Positions 17,407 through 27,608 of a stretch of 36,420 bases of DNA are shown piece by piece. Every line of letters starts with the position of its first letter. The first letter of the stretch is position 1. The DNA lies in assembly GCA_003614735.1 (NCBI GenBank), contig KZ992486.1, positions 6,839 through 43,258 on the forward strand, read 5' to 3'. A program made the position numbers and the translations under genes. This DNA comes from Thamnocephalis sphaerospora. Its lineage: Eukaryota > Zoopagomycota > Zoopagomycetes > Zoopagales > Sigmoideomycetaceae. The notes under the pieces are model-generated. The model saw nothing but the letters and a program-made list of their open reading frames with translations, made no database searches and was not told the DNA's origin.

Positions 17407-19345
17407 ATGCCCGAAGAACTTCAGGTAGGCCATGCTGCGGCCGCACGATGGGATTGAGCGCGACGCTTATGTTACTATCTGGCGCAGCCACAGTCCAACT
17501 TTGCCGGCCAGACCGACGAAGAGCGCGCAGTCGCCACCTCGGCGTCTGGCGAGGCACAGGACGAGTTTGTCGGTGACGACGACGTGGAGCAGGTGATTGA
17601 CGAAGCGGCGGACGGCGATGTCCACATGGACGACGACGACAACGACGACGACGAGGAGGCGGCTCACGAGGGTATGCAATAAGCTGGATAGTGACAGTAT
17701 AACGTAGCATCTGACCATCCTCTGCTGTCCATCTATAGGCGAGGCCAGTGGCGCAGCTGATGACATGGAGGAATTCGAAGACGATTCGGTGCAGGGCTTT
17801 TTTGCTCATAAAGGTGCGCGGTGGTGAACACTAGGAAAGAAACCGCCGACAACTCATAGACTACTGCTTCTACGATACCAGAACCGGTCTATGCTATTGC
17901 TGCGCATCCCAGCATTCCATATCTCGCCGCCTCCGGTGGTGGTGACGACAAGGCCTACCTGTGGCGCAGCGACACTGGCGAGCAGCTGTTTGAGCTGGCC
18001 GGACACACAGACTCGGTCACAGCGTTGGCCTTTAGCGCCGACGGCCAGTACGTTGCCAGCGGTGGCATGGAAGGCAAGGTCAACGTTTGGAAGGTGCAGA
18101 CTGGTGAGCTGGCTGTGACGCTTGAGGGACCAGAGGAAGTCGAGGTAAGAAAAGAGGATGCCGATCCACACGACAGATGCTAAGGTACCTTTGTCGATGC
18201 ACGTGCCATAGTGGGTTACCTGGCATCCCAAGGGCAACGTGGTTTTGGCTGGCGCGCACGACTCCACCGTCTGGATGTGGATGGGTGAGTAAGGGTTGCG
18301 CAGCAACATACATGATGGTAGGTGCTAACCAGGGCATACGCGAATGCTACAGTGCCATCCGGCGCGTGCATGAATGTGTTTGCCGGCCACTCTGGCTCGG
18401 TGACATGCGGCCGCTTTACGCATGACGGTAAGCGACCGTGCTGCTACGATTTATTAGCACTCCCAACGGCAACATTGACTAATCCAAATGTCAGGCAAGG
18501 GTTTGGTTACTGGCTCTGAGGATGGCTCGCTGATCATCTGGGATCCCAAGACGGCGGCTGCCACTCTTCGTTTTACAGGTATGGATGGGCAAACCAAGAT
18601 ATCGCCGCTAAATACGCTGACATGGCTGTTTGCTCTGAACAACACGGTGGCTAGGTGACGACGCACGCTTTCATGACGAGATGATCACCTCGCTGGCCAT
18701 CAATCACGACGACACGATTGTACTTACGGGATCGACAGACAAGTCGGCTCGTCTAGTTCATCTTCACAGCGGCAATGTAGGCGACCTGGGGTGTGCACAT
18801 GCTCATCGGCGCATCGCTGACATCACTGGTGCATGCAGATTCTAGGCGCACTGGATAACCACACGGACTCGATCGAGACGGTGGACTTTTGCAATACGTA
18901 CGTGTAGCGCTGTCTCCACCCTTTGTCTGCAGCATTCTGCTAACGTGTGTGCGCCTGCAGCATGCCGCTGGCGGTCACCGGTTCACTGGACAACACAGCA
19001 AGCATCTGGGATGTGACCACCATGCGTCTGCGCCAGACGGTGCAGCATGATGTAAGTCGGCGTGTAGCGGTTGTGCTGCTACAGGCCGTGTGCGTGGATT
19101 GACAATCTATGTGATTTCTGGTATAGGGCGCGGTGATCCGTGCAAAATGGCTCCAGGACACGCCGCTGCTGGCCACCTGCTCGGCCGACTGCACCGTTCG
19201 CCTGTGGGACGGCCGTTCCGGTCAGTGTGAGCGCACATGGCGTGGCCACCAAGAAACGGTGCTGGACTTTGCGCTATCATGTGACGGCAACACGCTGGTC
19301 ACCGCCTCGGACGATGGTGTGTCGCTGGTGTTCCGGCGTGGATAG
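17407..19345 (+). CDS. SQT1: WD40 ribosome assembly protein, Sqt1/AAMP family
   Basis: Eleven exons: 17407-17424, 17488-17671, 17739-17813, 17882-18144, 18212-18284, 18353-18427, 18495-18578, 18655-18776, 18839-18897, 18961-19051, 19127-19345; 420 residues (yeast Sqt1 431, human AAMP 434). Sqt1 is the dedicated chaperone of ribosomal protein uL16/Rpl10 in the cytoplasm. The N-terminus is acidic (DDDVEQVIDEAADGD, poly-Asp and Glu), then FFAHKEPVYAIAAHP starts a beta-propeller: AASGGGDDKAYLWR, GHTDSVTALAFS, ASGGMEGKVNVWK, VTWHPKGNVVLAGAHD, GHSGSVTCGRF, VTGSEDGSLIIWDPK, TGSTDKSARL, VTGSLDNTASIWD, ATCSADCTVRLWDGR and the final TASDDGVSLVFR. The acidic front plus this repeat order favours Sqt1/AAMP over other WD40 proteins. 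Exon 1 encodes only six residues (MPEELQ). All phases agree. Confidence 0.92.
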
Positions 19346-19411
19346 ATGCTGTGGCGGCGTGGATGCTACGTATTGCCTCAGTATGCAAAGGGAGGATCTA
19401 GGAAACAAGGC

Positions 19412-19417
19412 AATAAA
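19412..19417 (+). terminator. Polyadenylation signal of SQT1
   Basis: AATAAA 66 nt after the SQT1 stop. The convergent gap to LRG1 (19346-19696) otherwise holds short AC-rich stretches such as caacaacaacacaataac near 19548 and nothing recognised as a gene. Confidence 0.45.
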
Positions 19418-19696
19418 CACCATGGAAACGTACGCTGGCCTGATCCATGGTCATGCGTGAAATGTGCGCGCATGCAAATACGCACGCGCCTTTCATTGAC
19501 ACACTGTCCCATGGCAGTCGGCAAAAGGACAGCAGTAGCGGCGATGGCAACAACAACACAATAACGACACGGATGCAGTGTGACAAATGGACGGACGAAT
19601 AGGTGAGCGATGAAAGCGTGCGGAAGGCAGGTAGGATATGAAGGCGAGCAAGGAACGACAGGCGACAATGACAGCAGACAGGTGGTGGTGCACATG

Positions 19697-22600
19697 CTAG
19701 ACGCGATCAACGCTCGACAGCGGCATCCGATCTGCTAGCGGCGGCGACTGCGGTGGCGGCGAGCTAGCCATCGGATAAGCGGCGGCGTGCGACACGTCGC
19801 CGTGGGCGACCGCCACTACCTCCACCTGACCACGGCGTCGTGACGTGGTGCGCCGTAGGCGAACCACGCTTTCGCACTTCTTGAGTAGATCTTTGGTGGA
19901 CAGGCCGGTGCTGCCGTCGACAAAGTCTTCCTGCAGAATATCGGCAATCTCCTCTGGCACCAGCGCAAACTCCTCGTGGTCATGCAGCAGACTGTGGACC
20001 GCCTCGTTGGCCAAGAACGAATCGTCCTTGGAGGGGTCCTTGGACTTGGAGTACAGGATGTTGGGCGTGATCACCGTGGCCATATTGCTCATGTCCATCT
20101 TGTTGCCCGTCACTTCATCGACGTATGCAAACGACGAGACCCACTTGAAGAAGACAAACAGCACCTCCATCAACTCGCGATTCTCCTCGGGCAGCATGCA
20201 GCACGTGTAGTGGAGTACTTTCTTGCGCCGCTCTGCATCTTCAATGCCTGTGAGCCGTAAGACAGCAAATAACGCAGATCACAGCACGTTAGTACCTAGC
20301 CGACGATGGCGCATTGCGTTCAGACGCAAGTGAAACGCACGTTGTGACACGGTAAACAGCCGATGCAGTCGGAAGGTGAGCAATGGCTCAGGCAGCTCGC
20401 GCAAGAACCGCTTGAGAAGCGCTGCCAGCTGGATCGGATTATCGCCAGCCAGATTGGCCGATGCAAGATTCCGGTTGATGAGGGTAATCTGCTCTTTCAG
20501 TCGCCGGATGTTGCCGTTTTTCCGGAAAATGCCCTCCACCGTCACATCTAACCGCCGCGGTCGCCATCAGCAAACAAGTCAACCGCCACATTTTGCCGCC
20601 ATCAAACGCGCCGTCACTCACCCATGCCCTTTAGCACTGTGATGCACTGGTCGATGAATTCCGGCACCCGCACAATACCCGGACTCACGCCGAGCGTCGA
20701 ATCGACGCCGTTTCGCTCGATAAGGAACTCCAGCGGCACGCCAAACGTACCCTCTGTCGTAATAACGTAAAAGGTCAGCGATGCCGTTACGTGCATCTCC
20801 AATGCCCACTTGTTCTCAGTTGCCACTTACCTCTGGGTGCCTTCTTGTTTTGCTTGAGCGAAGTCTTGAACCGCGACCAGAATGTGTTTTTCTGTGCGTC
20901 AATCAGCTCTAGCAGCTCGTCCAGCGTATAGTACTCTTCGACCAGGGGCGCCATCAGCAGCACGGCTAGATGGCGCACAATAAAGGACTGCAGCGCCGAC
21001 AGCTCGGACAGGTACTGGTGTGCTTCCCGACGCAAAGCTCCCGCAGCTGTCGGGTCTCCCAGGCGAGCAGCAGCGTCGCTACCGGGTGGCAGACGCTGCC
21101 CACGACGAGCGGTAGAGCGCTCACGCCGTGCCACTTTGCCGCCCGAGCTCGCGTCCACCAGCATGTGATGCGCCGGCTCATCCTGGTGTTTGACCAGCGT
21201 CTGCCGACGTGCCAGGTAGGTCGTGTTGCTAAGTCGTTTGTCCAGCACCGACTCGCGCCGCAGCGCCGTCAGCGGATTGCCAGATCCATCCACGTCGTCA
21301 CCGGTCTGTCCAGCCGCTTGACTTTCAGGAGCAATAGGCGCCGTGAGCGTCGCGCCCTTCATGCGTAGCAGACCAGTCAGTCGCTGCTGGGCCACACGAA
21401 GCAGAAATGTATATTGCTCCAGCTGCGTAACGCGCTTGAAACCATCGGTCACCGTCTGGTGTTCCGCCTCGGCGCACGGCTGGCACCAGACCGACCGATC
21501 CGCCTCGAGTAATCGCGTAATGTCTAGGCAGTCCCGCAGCGGACGCTGGCATTTGCTGCATGTCAAGCAGCTTAGATGCCAGCGAATAAACCCGCTGCGC
21601 ACGCACGGCTCCTCCAGTGTCACATGGCAAATCTGGCACGCATCCGACGTCGGCTCCAGATCCAGCTCCATGGGCGCCGTCTGTGCCTGGTCGGCCAGCT
21701 CTGTGATCTTGTTTAGAAAGTCGTGAATCGCCCGCATGTCGCCGTACTGGTGCTCCAGACGCAGCGCGGCCGTAAGCGCAATCCGGATAAGATTCTTCAA
21801 AAAGTGTGCCAGGCGCGTCACCAGCTGCAGCAGTTCCTGCGTCACGCCCACCATCGGCACGCCGACGTCCTGCGTGTGCGACAAAATAGTAAAGAAGCTA
21901 ATGATCTTTTTGCACAGCAGTTTTGGCTCCTTTGTGTGTATCAGCCCGGTGTTATCGCTGTACTCGGCCAGCTTCTCCTCCAGGGAATCGATGCTGGCAA
22001 ACAGCACCTCAACGTGCAGAATGAATGCACCGGCCATGCGTACGCCGTCCAAATACGCGCCGTTGGACACGTGTAGCAACATCTCGGAGATACACGCGGC
22101 CGATGACTCCTCGAACGCTGACAGTGCCGTCCAAATCTGGTACACCTTTTCCTCCATTTGCTCCTGCTCATACTTTAGCCGCTTGGTCGTCTGCGGATGT
22201 GTGTCGTCTGGCCACGTCACACCAGGGGACACCGTACCCGTCAGTCTGCTGCCACGTGCACGCACCCATTCCGACGCCATGTCCGTCCATCACCCACCTG
22301 GCAAATCCCGATTCTCCTCGTCCTTGAGCGTATTGGCCAGGCGCACATTCCAAAACTACACCATGCACACCAACGTCAGTTGTCCGTGCACGCCAACCTG
22401 ACCAGCCTTGACGCTGTCTCTGGATTATCTCCTTTGCCACGTACACACGCACCTTGTTGATCATGTAGCACTCCGGATGCCAGTGCTCGTCTGCGCCTTG
22501 CTTGCTGATCTCCACAAACTGCTTCATGATTGCATATCGGCAGCCTGCGCATTTTCCAGCAAATCGGATCGAGTAGTGGTAGTGGCAGTAGACACGCCCG

Positions 22601-23338
22601 TCATGCTCGTAGTAAGAATCCTGCGGGCCAAAGATTGTGTTACATGCCGAGCAGGAGAAATGATCCATATGGAATTTGCGCCCCAGCGCGGTAATATAAG
22701 AGCCGCGCAACGGGCCCTTGCACGAGTCACAAATTAGATTAAGGCGCCGGAAGTAGTCATGCTCACACGACGGATGCTCGTTGCCCTCGTCGTCGGTAAA
22801 GGGGAAGAATTTGCTGGCTACAATCTCGCCGCAGTCCTATGCCGGCACGGCACATAAGCAATAGGTTAGCCGAGCCAGCCAGGCCGGATATGGCAAGCGT
22901 AAAGTTGGTCGCGCTGTTGGAACGCGTTGGCGCACCACCTACCAGACAGCGGAAGCAGTCCATGTGATAGGAACCGCCGAGCGCACGCACGAGCTGGCCA
23001 TCTTCAATCAGCTTTCGACAGCGACGGCACTCGGCGGGTGTCTTATCACCTCCGCGGCCGGCCGCGTCATCGGCCGAGTCCTCGCCATCGCTACGCACGC
23101 CGGCTGTGAGGTGATTTACGCCGAGGCTGTTTAACGGCGAGACAACGGGTGAAGTCGCAGGCGACGGACCGGTCGGCGAGGTCGTTGCGCGGCCTGGAAT
23201 CGGCATCGCACGCCGCGTGGGCGAAAACGGTCGTCCGCCGTCGCCCTTATTCACGCCTCCTGACTGCGCAGACGAGACATGCTCGTCACGGTGTCCGTCC
23301 CTGGCCGTAAAAGACGACGCGTTGACGTCGGTTGGCAT
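19697..23338 (-). CDS. LRG1: LIM-domain Rho GTPase-activating protein, Lrg1 type
   Basis: Seven exons: complement(19697-20247, 20341-20547, 20622-20753, 20831-22207, 22298-22355, 22453-22836, 22943-23338), 1034 residues (yeast Lrg1 1017). It turns off a Rho-type GTPase; in yeast Lrg1 acts on Rho1 in cell-wall glucan synthesis and cell fusion. Order: Ser/Pro-rich disordered front (1-100), LIM1 at about 104-166 (CRRC ... HMDCFRC), LIM2 at about 168-231 (CDSC ... HMDHFSCSAC), then KCAGC ... HPECYMINKFWNVRL, a helical middle, LIM3 at about 470-530 (CQIC ... HLSCLTCSKC), and RhoGAP at about 740-925 with arginine finger GIFRKNG (Arg near 791) and LKRFLRELPEPLLTF. The tail has an RRTTSRRRGQ basic patch. 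Three LIMs separate it from two-LIM Rga1/2. The start at 23338 is the first ATG after a CG/TG dinucleotide tract. Confidence 0.92.
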
Positions 23339-24687
23339 GATGTATGCACACACACACGCGCGCGCGCAGTGGTAGGGCGGATTACCGGCTAGATGCGCCA
23401 GCGTGCACGTAGACGCATACATGCGGTCGTCGTGACCAGACAAGTGGCGCGCATGGAGTTGGTTAGCGTCGCACCGAGCTGACGGTGCACCTGCCTGTCC
23501 GCATGAACGGCCCATCCTCTACGTTGCCTCCCAATGGCGCCGATTCCCGCCACATTGCCTACCTCAGCCGCACGCTCGTCAATTGTACGACAGGACGAGT
23601 ATCAACAAGGGCACGCTCAAGCCCGGCCCGAGACGGCAGTGTTGCGTGTTGTTGCTCAGCAAGAAGAAGCGGCGAATAGGGCAGACTAGTAATCCGCCGC
23701 CGCCGCCGCCGCCAAGATGCAGTGTCCGCATCGGCCGATGAAGCTGCATTAGCATAGCGTCGGCCAAACCAACCGCATCCCTCCATCTCGACGGCGTTTT
23801 ACCCACGCTGGCCACCGCTCGGCCTTTGTACGCGTGCATGTCCACCCATCACCTACAGCGACGCTGCCATTGACTCACGTAGAACGTCGGGACGTTGGTC
23901 TCGAAATAGCGGCGGCGTGGATGACAGTGCAATACTGGCCGCAGCAGTAGCTCACGGCAAGGTCGCCACGTCAAGGACAATGTGCACACCAGCGACAGAG
24001 CAAGCAGGCAAGAGTGAGCGAACAGGTGGGCGGGCAAACAGACGCAGGCCACCGGGTGAGCAAGGAGCACAGCAGGTGTGTGTGAGCGCGAGAAACGTGG
24101 GCAAGGTGATAGTCGAGGAAAGAGTGGCGACGGGTAGAGTGTGCAGCAAGCAGAAATGGGTGAGAGTGAGGCGGTGGTCCGACTAAAGTGTGCATGCGAG
24201 ACAAGCCGCAGCAGCAGCAGCAGCAACAGCAACGACAACGACGACGAAGACGGTAACAGCGGCGACAGTAACAGCGACAACGACAACGGGTAACCGCAGC
24301 GACAAAGTGGCATTGCACGGCAGTCGTCCGGTCTAGTCCACCGTCAATGCTGGTCTTGCAGTGCAGCCGTCTGCACGCCGCACTGTCGTCCCGTGGTCGG
24401 TCGGTCGCACGTAGCGCTACAGGTCGATGCGCAACAGAGGCGGCGGCAATGCTGCCTGTAACGGACACAACTGAGTTGGGACAGTCTGGCGGCTACACAC
24501 ACCTACTTTTGCCGTGCCCGCAAGATTCGCCTCGCATCCTACATGCACGCTGCGCAAGTGTCGGTAAGGCCCGCCTAAAGCCATCTTGATTCGATCCAAG
24601 CCGCCGGCTGCAATGGCGCGGCAAATGGGTAACACGGAAATCACCGCACACACGCACACACTGATCATTGGGCACGTGGACACACTA
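23339..24687. other. 1.35-kb region upstream of LRG1, rich in simple repeats
   Basis: LRG1 and DUO1 are both on the minus strand, so this holds the 3' flank of DUO1 and the promoter or leader of LRG1. Repeats: alternating CA/CG at about 23346-23367, CCG triplets at about 23694-23713, CAG/CAA triplets at about 24208-24230 merging into GAC/AAC triplets to about 24290. Open frames on the minus strand across the triplets (for example 23849-24313) are leucine/serine/cysteine runs caused by the repeats. No gene is called. Confidence 0.5.
23346..23367. repeat. Alternating CA/CG dinucleotide tract next to the LRG1 start
   Basis: About six CA units followed by about five CG units, ending roughly 8 nt before the LRG1 ATG on the minus strand (where it reads CG then TG). 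Pure alternating purine-pyrimidine of this kind is Z-DNA-prone. Confidence 0.75.
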
Positions 24688-25726
24688 TTATTTGCCAGAC
24701 GTGTACCGTGACCTTGGCGGATCAGGATGGCGTCCGCGTACCCCGACACCAGATGCTGCACCACGACCTCGGCCTCGACCTGTGGCTGAAGCGGTGGCCG
24801 CGGCACGACCACGACCTCGGCCGCGCCCTCGACCACGCCCGGATCCGCTGCTGGCTGTACTGGCTGCGGTAGTCTGTCGTCGTTCTTTCTCGGCCAATGC
24901 TGCTGCCCGCTCCGCTGTCGTACCATGCCACGCCACATGCGCCTCGTCAGTCACAATAAAAGTCATGCGACGCAATGCCGGCCCTCTACCTTCTTCGCGT
25001 GCCAGCTGCTCCTGCCGCGCACGCTCCTGCTCCTCCGCTTCCCGTTGCGTACGAAGCACATCCTATCAATGCCGACCCGTTCAGTTCACACATATCACAT
25101 GGCCGCCATCACCGCTTGCGCGTACTTACCGCCGATGCGCCCGTCCATTGCTCGTCGTGTAGTAGACGCTGCGTATGCTCTGCCTGGGAAAACAGGCGTA
25201 CCCACATGTCCAGTAGCTCATCGGTGCGCGTAGTCGTCTCGGTAAAGCGCTGTTGCCATTCACGCCCATTACTTAGCGACACTTGCCGCCGCGTTGAACG
25301 TTCTCACCCATGTGCACTCACCAAAATACCCGCTTGCGCTGCGCGTAAATTATCCGTGATGTGTGCCATAGCCGTCGTCACCTGTCGAACGGACGCGAGT
25401 TCGTGCAAAAGACGCGTTGCTTCGTCCATAGAGGCCCACGCGACGTTGGCTGCACTTGCTTCTTGCGTCTCCACCGACGCCTCGTCCAGAGTCATGGTGG
25501 AAGGCGAGGTGTTGGCCCAGGTGGCATCGCCTATCTGGCCGCCGCCGTCGTCGTCGTCGTCGTCGTCATCGCCATCCGCCGCCAACGGCGCTGCGTCCAG
25601 TGCTTCGGACGCTGAGCGTTTCCGTCCCAAATGGCCAAACGCCGACGTGCCCGTCTCCGCATCCCAGTCCGAGTCGTCCATGGAAAGCTGCGAAGCTCCC
25701 TCAAAGATCAGCTCAGAGTCGTCCAT
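24688..25726 (-). CDS. DUO1: DASH/Dam1 complex subunit Duo1
   Basis: Three exons: complement(24688-25062, 25130-25249, 25322-25726), 299 residues. Duo1 is part of the fungal DASH ring that couples kinetochores to microtubules. After an acidic front with a run of Asp, the conserved core begins near residue 101: RLLHELASVRQV, TDNLRAAQAGILRF, LLDMWVRLFSQAEHTQRLL, then WTGASADVLRTQREAEEQE, the counterpart of LLNTW-RILSQTEHNQRL and the Trp-x-Gly block of Duo1. The intron 25250-25321 was chosen because it gives the exact family spacing between these blocks. After the core comes a helical Glu/Arg segment and an unusual C-terminal Arg-Gly repeat (SGSGRGRGRGRGRGR, then GRGRGRG). The RG tail is not a feature I know from other Duo1 proteins. 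Confidence 0.85.
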
Positions 25727-25979
25727 GGTGGCGGCACCGCGTGCGCTGCAGGCTAGCCGCTGGTGAGTGTATAGGTAGACGCAAATGCAGCGAGGCGTAA
25801 GCTGGTAGAAACGAGAGTGCCATCGGCCTGTCGCGCCGCAGTTTGATCAATTGTTTACATCGTTCACGGCAAGTCCATTCTAGCGCTGCTTCTATGACTA
25901 GAGGTTGTCTGTGCTGCCAGCCACGGATCGCCGTCTGCCTGCCTGTGGTTTGCCCTGCTCTCGTTCATTTCCGCTGCTC
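25727..25979. promoter_or_regulatory. Shared divergent promoter of DUO1 and UQCC2
   Basis: 253 bp between the ATGs of two divergent genes. Contains GATCAATTGTTTACATCG at about 25844-25861, where TTGTTTAC resembles a forkhead core (GTAAACAA on the minus strand). Forkhead control would suit a mitotic gene such as DUO1 but is inference. Confidence 0.4.
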
Positions 25980-26438
25980 ATGACCACTGCTTCGACGTCG
26001 GCACCGGCCGTGCGCCGTCTCTACCGCTCCTTTCTCCGGCTGGTGGACCAATGGCCCAACGATCCGCTGCGGCCAAAGGCCAACTTTCGCGTGGCATTGC
26101 GGCAGGCGGTACATGATCGATTCCGCGCGCCTGGAGACGCAGCCGACATAGCACGGCGCGTCAGGGCGGCCGACGAACAGCAGCGCGCACTGGAGCTGCT
26201 CTTGTCTAATCACTACAAGCAAGAGGTAGGTAGTGCTGGCGGTGGTAGGCGGTACACGCGGCTGATCACGGCGAGCGACGCTGTATGCGCTGGATGTATG
26301 CAGAGCCCGCTATCATCGCGGACACTGCGGCCAGCCGGCAACCCCACCTACTACGACAAGCTACTGCGCGAGCTGGAGCGTGTGCAGCGCGGCGAGGGAG
26401 GACGGCCTGGCTTTTTGGACCGGCTATTCAGCCGATAA
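25980..26438 (+). CDS. UQCC2: Cytochrome bc1 complex assembly factor, UQCC2/Cbp6-like
   Basis: Two exons (25980-26225, 26304-26438), 126 residues, the same length as human UQCC2. The family works in the mitochondrial matrix with UQCC1/Cbp3 to bind newly made cytochrome b. RLYRSFLRLVDQWPNDPLRP followed by LRQAVHDRFR matches the RYRRFLKLCEEWPVD ... LRQRV block of UQCC2; LLSNHYKQE matches LHSNYYK; then SPLSSRTLRPAGNPTYYDKL and a helical end RPGFLDRLFSR. The intron (GTAGGT to ATGCAG, 78 nt) has no stop and is a multiple of three, so an unspliced reading would insert 26 residues; the spliced form fits the family better. The first in-frame ATG is at 25980. The front is hydrophilic and Ala/Ser/Thr-rich with few acids, fitting mitochondrial import. 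Confidence 0.82.
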   Translation: MTTASTSAPAVRRLYRSFLRLVDQWPNDPLRPKANFRVALRQAVHDRFRAPGDAADIARRVRAADEQQRALELLLSNHYKQEVGSAGGGRRYTRLITASDAVCAGCMQSPLSSRTLRPAGNPTYYDKLLRELERVQRGEGGRPGFLDRLFSR

Positions 26439-26580
26439 CCGCGTGTTGGATCGCATTTAGTGAGCAACCATGAGCACTGGACTAGTGCAGCTTGTTCAGG
26501 GTGAATATATGCTCTCGCATTCTCTTCCATATATACGCCGGTTTACTACGCACAGCGATGCGCGCACGCGCAAACGCAGT

Positions 26581-27050
26581 CTAATAGCGTTCACCACCTG
26601 GCCGTTCCACGCGCTTCTGCTCCCATGCATCATCCTCATCCTCGTCCTGCATCAACCGCTGTTGTCCGCAGCATGACGTTGCACGCTGGTTAGCAAGCGT
26701 GACGCGTGCCATGTCGCGCCACCTTCACTTGCCCAGTATTCCTCCTGCAGCGAAAGCTGACGCCGGTCGCTTTCCAGCCGCAACTTGGCCTCATTGTCGA
26801 GCTTGCTCGCAGTGCGTGCACGCAAGTCATAGCGCGTCTGTGTGAATTCTGCCAGCGCAAACGAGCCGCCCACCATGAGCAGGCAAAAAGGCAGGCCAAA
26901 CATGGCGACGGGATGTCGGCGCAGAAGCTGGGCAAACGAGCTACCCTTGCGATTGTGGCCGCGCGACGTCCACTGGTGCGCATACGCACGCGCCCTTGGG
27001 GCCGCGCAGTGGGGCGCCGTGCTCAGGCGAGATCGCACCCAGGGAAACAT
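26581..27050 (-). CDS. COX16: Cytochrome c oxidase assembly protein COX16
   Basis: Two exons: complement(26581-26658, 26733-27050), 131 residues (yeast 118). COX16 is a mitochondrial inner-membrane protein needed to assemble complex IV around Cox1/Cox2. A basic, Arg/Ala-rich front (MFPWVRSRLSTAPHC) looks like a mitochondrial presequence; one membrane helix follows in HPVAMFGLPFCLLMVGGSFA, then EFTQTRYDLRA and LSLQEEYW. The second exon gives RLMQDED ... AWEQKRVERPGGERY, the conserved COX16 end. The joining intron (26659-26732) starts GCAAGT and has a TTGCTAACC branch site and CAACAG acceptor: a GC-AG intron. If retained, the protein would end at 26652 with an unrelated tail. It is convergent with UQCC2 (142 bp between stops). 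Confidence 0.93.
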
Positions 27051-27112
27051 GGCGGACGGTGAGGGTGGGGAGAAATGGCGGAGGACGCCGCGATGGTCGG
27101 CATGGACCGTCT

Positions 27113-27123
27113 CCTTATATTGG
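27113..27123 (-). promoter_or_regulatory. CCAAT/TATA element of COX16
   Basis: The minus strand reads CCAATATAAGG, overlapping CCAAT and TATAAGG, about 63 nt before the COX16 ATG, in the 86-bp gap behind the OCIA gene. Confidence 0.45.
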
Positions 27124-27136
27124 AACAAGCTATTCG

Positions 27137-27608
27137 CTACACGACACGTTCCAATGGCAGTTCGCCTGTCGCAAGGGACGCATCGTTCCGCAGAGCCTCG
27201 CGTTCTCGACGTTCGCGTGCAGCTGCCGCCGCACACTGCTGATAGGATGTCTTGGAGAACATGTAGCCAGATACCGTGGCCGCGCCTAGGCCACCCGGTA
27301 CGCATCAGCGACAGCATCTACTTTGCCGACAGGGTCACGGTCACTTACCAAGCGCCGAGAGCATGGACGCGTTGCGAGACAGGCGCAGTACACGGTGCGC
27401 AAAGTAGCCCGAGATAAACAGGCCGCATACCGCCACAATCAGACCGTCTTTGCGCGCGGCGCGCTCGCACCGCACCGAGTCGCCAATAACCTGGAGCCCA
27501 GCACCCAAACGCTCGGGCGTCAGTGTGCCACACCGCCAGCATACTTCTACGTCGCACCACGCCACACACCCTGAATGCTTCGGGATTGGGTGCTGAACCG
27601 GTCGACAT
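27137..27608 (-). CDS. Small OCIA-domain mitochondrial membrane protein
   Basis: Three exons: complement(27137-27285, 27349-27490, 27570-27608), 109 residues. After MSTGSAPNPEAFRVIGDSVRC comes a first hydrophobic segment (GLIVAVCGLFISGYFAHRVL), RLSRNASM, a second (LGAATVSGYMFSKTSYQQC) and a basic, helical tail (AARERREREALRND). The GYxxxKxSY...C block and the FRVI ... CER opening are those of the OCIA domain (OCIAD1/2, asrij). In animals these sit in mitochondria or endosomes; OCIAD proteins influence respiratory complex III. The role in this fungus is unknown, but the gene stands head-to-tail 86 bp before COX16 and near a complex III assembly factor. The first intron (GTGTGT to CTCCAG) was set by family spacing; phases agree. 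Confidence 0.78.

Noticed and set aside
20282-20340. In-frame continuation of LRG1 exon 6 to a GTACTA donor at about 20295
   Set aside because: It would insert about 16 residues into the RhoGAP core; the GTGCGT donor at 20340 gives SQRIEDAERRKK, the family spacing, and leaves GTACTAACG as the branch site.
23849-24313. Leucine/serine-rich minus-strand frame
   Set aside because: Its composition comes from CAG/CAA/GAC triplet repeats; no start context or homology by eye.
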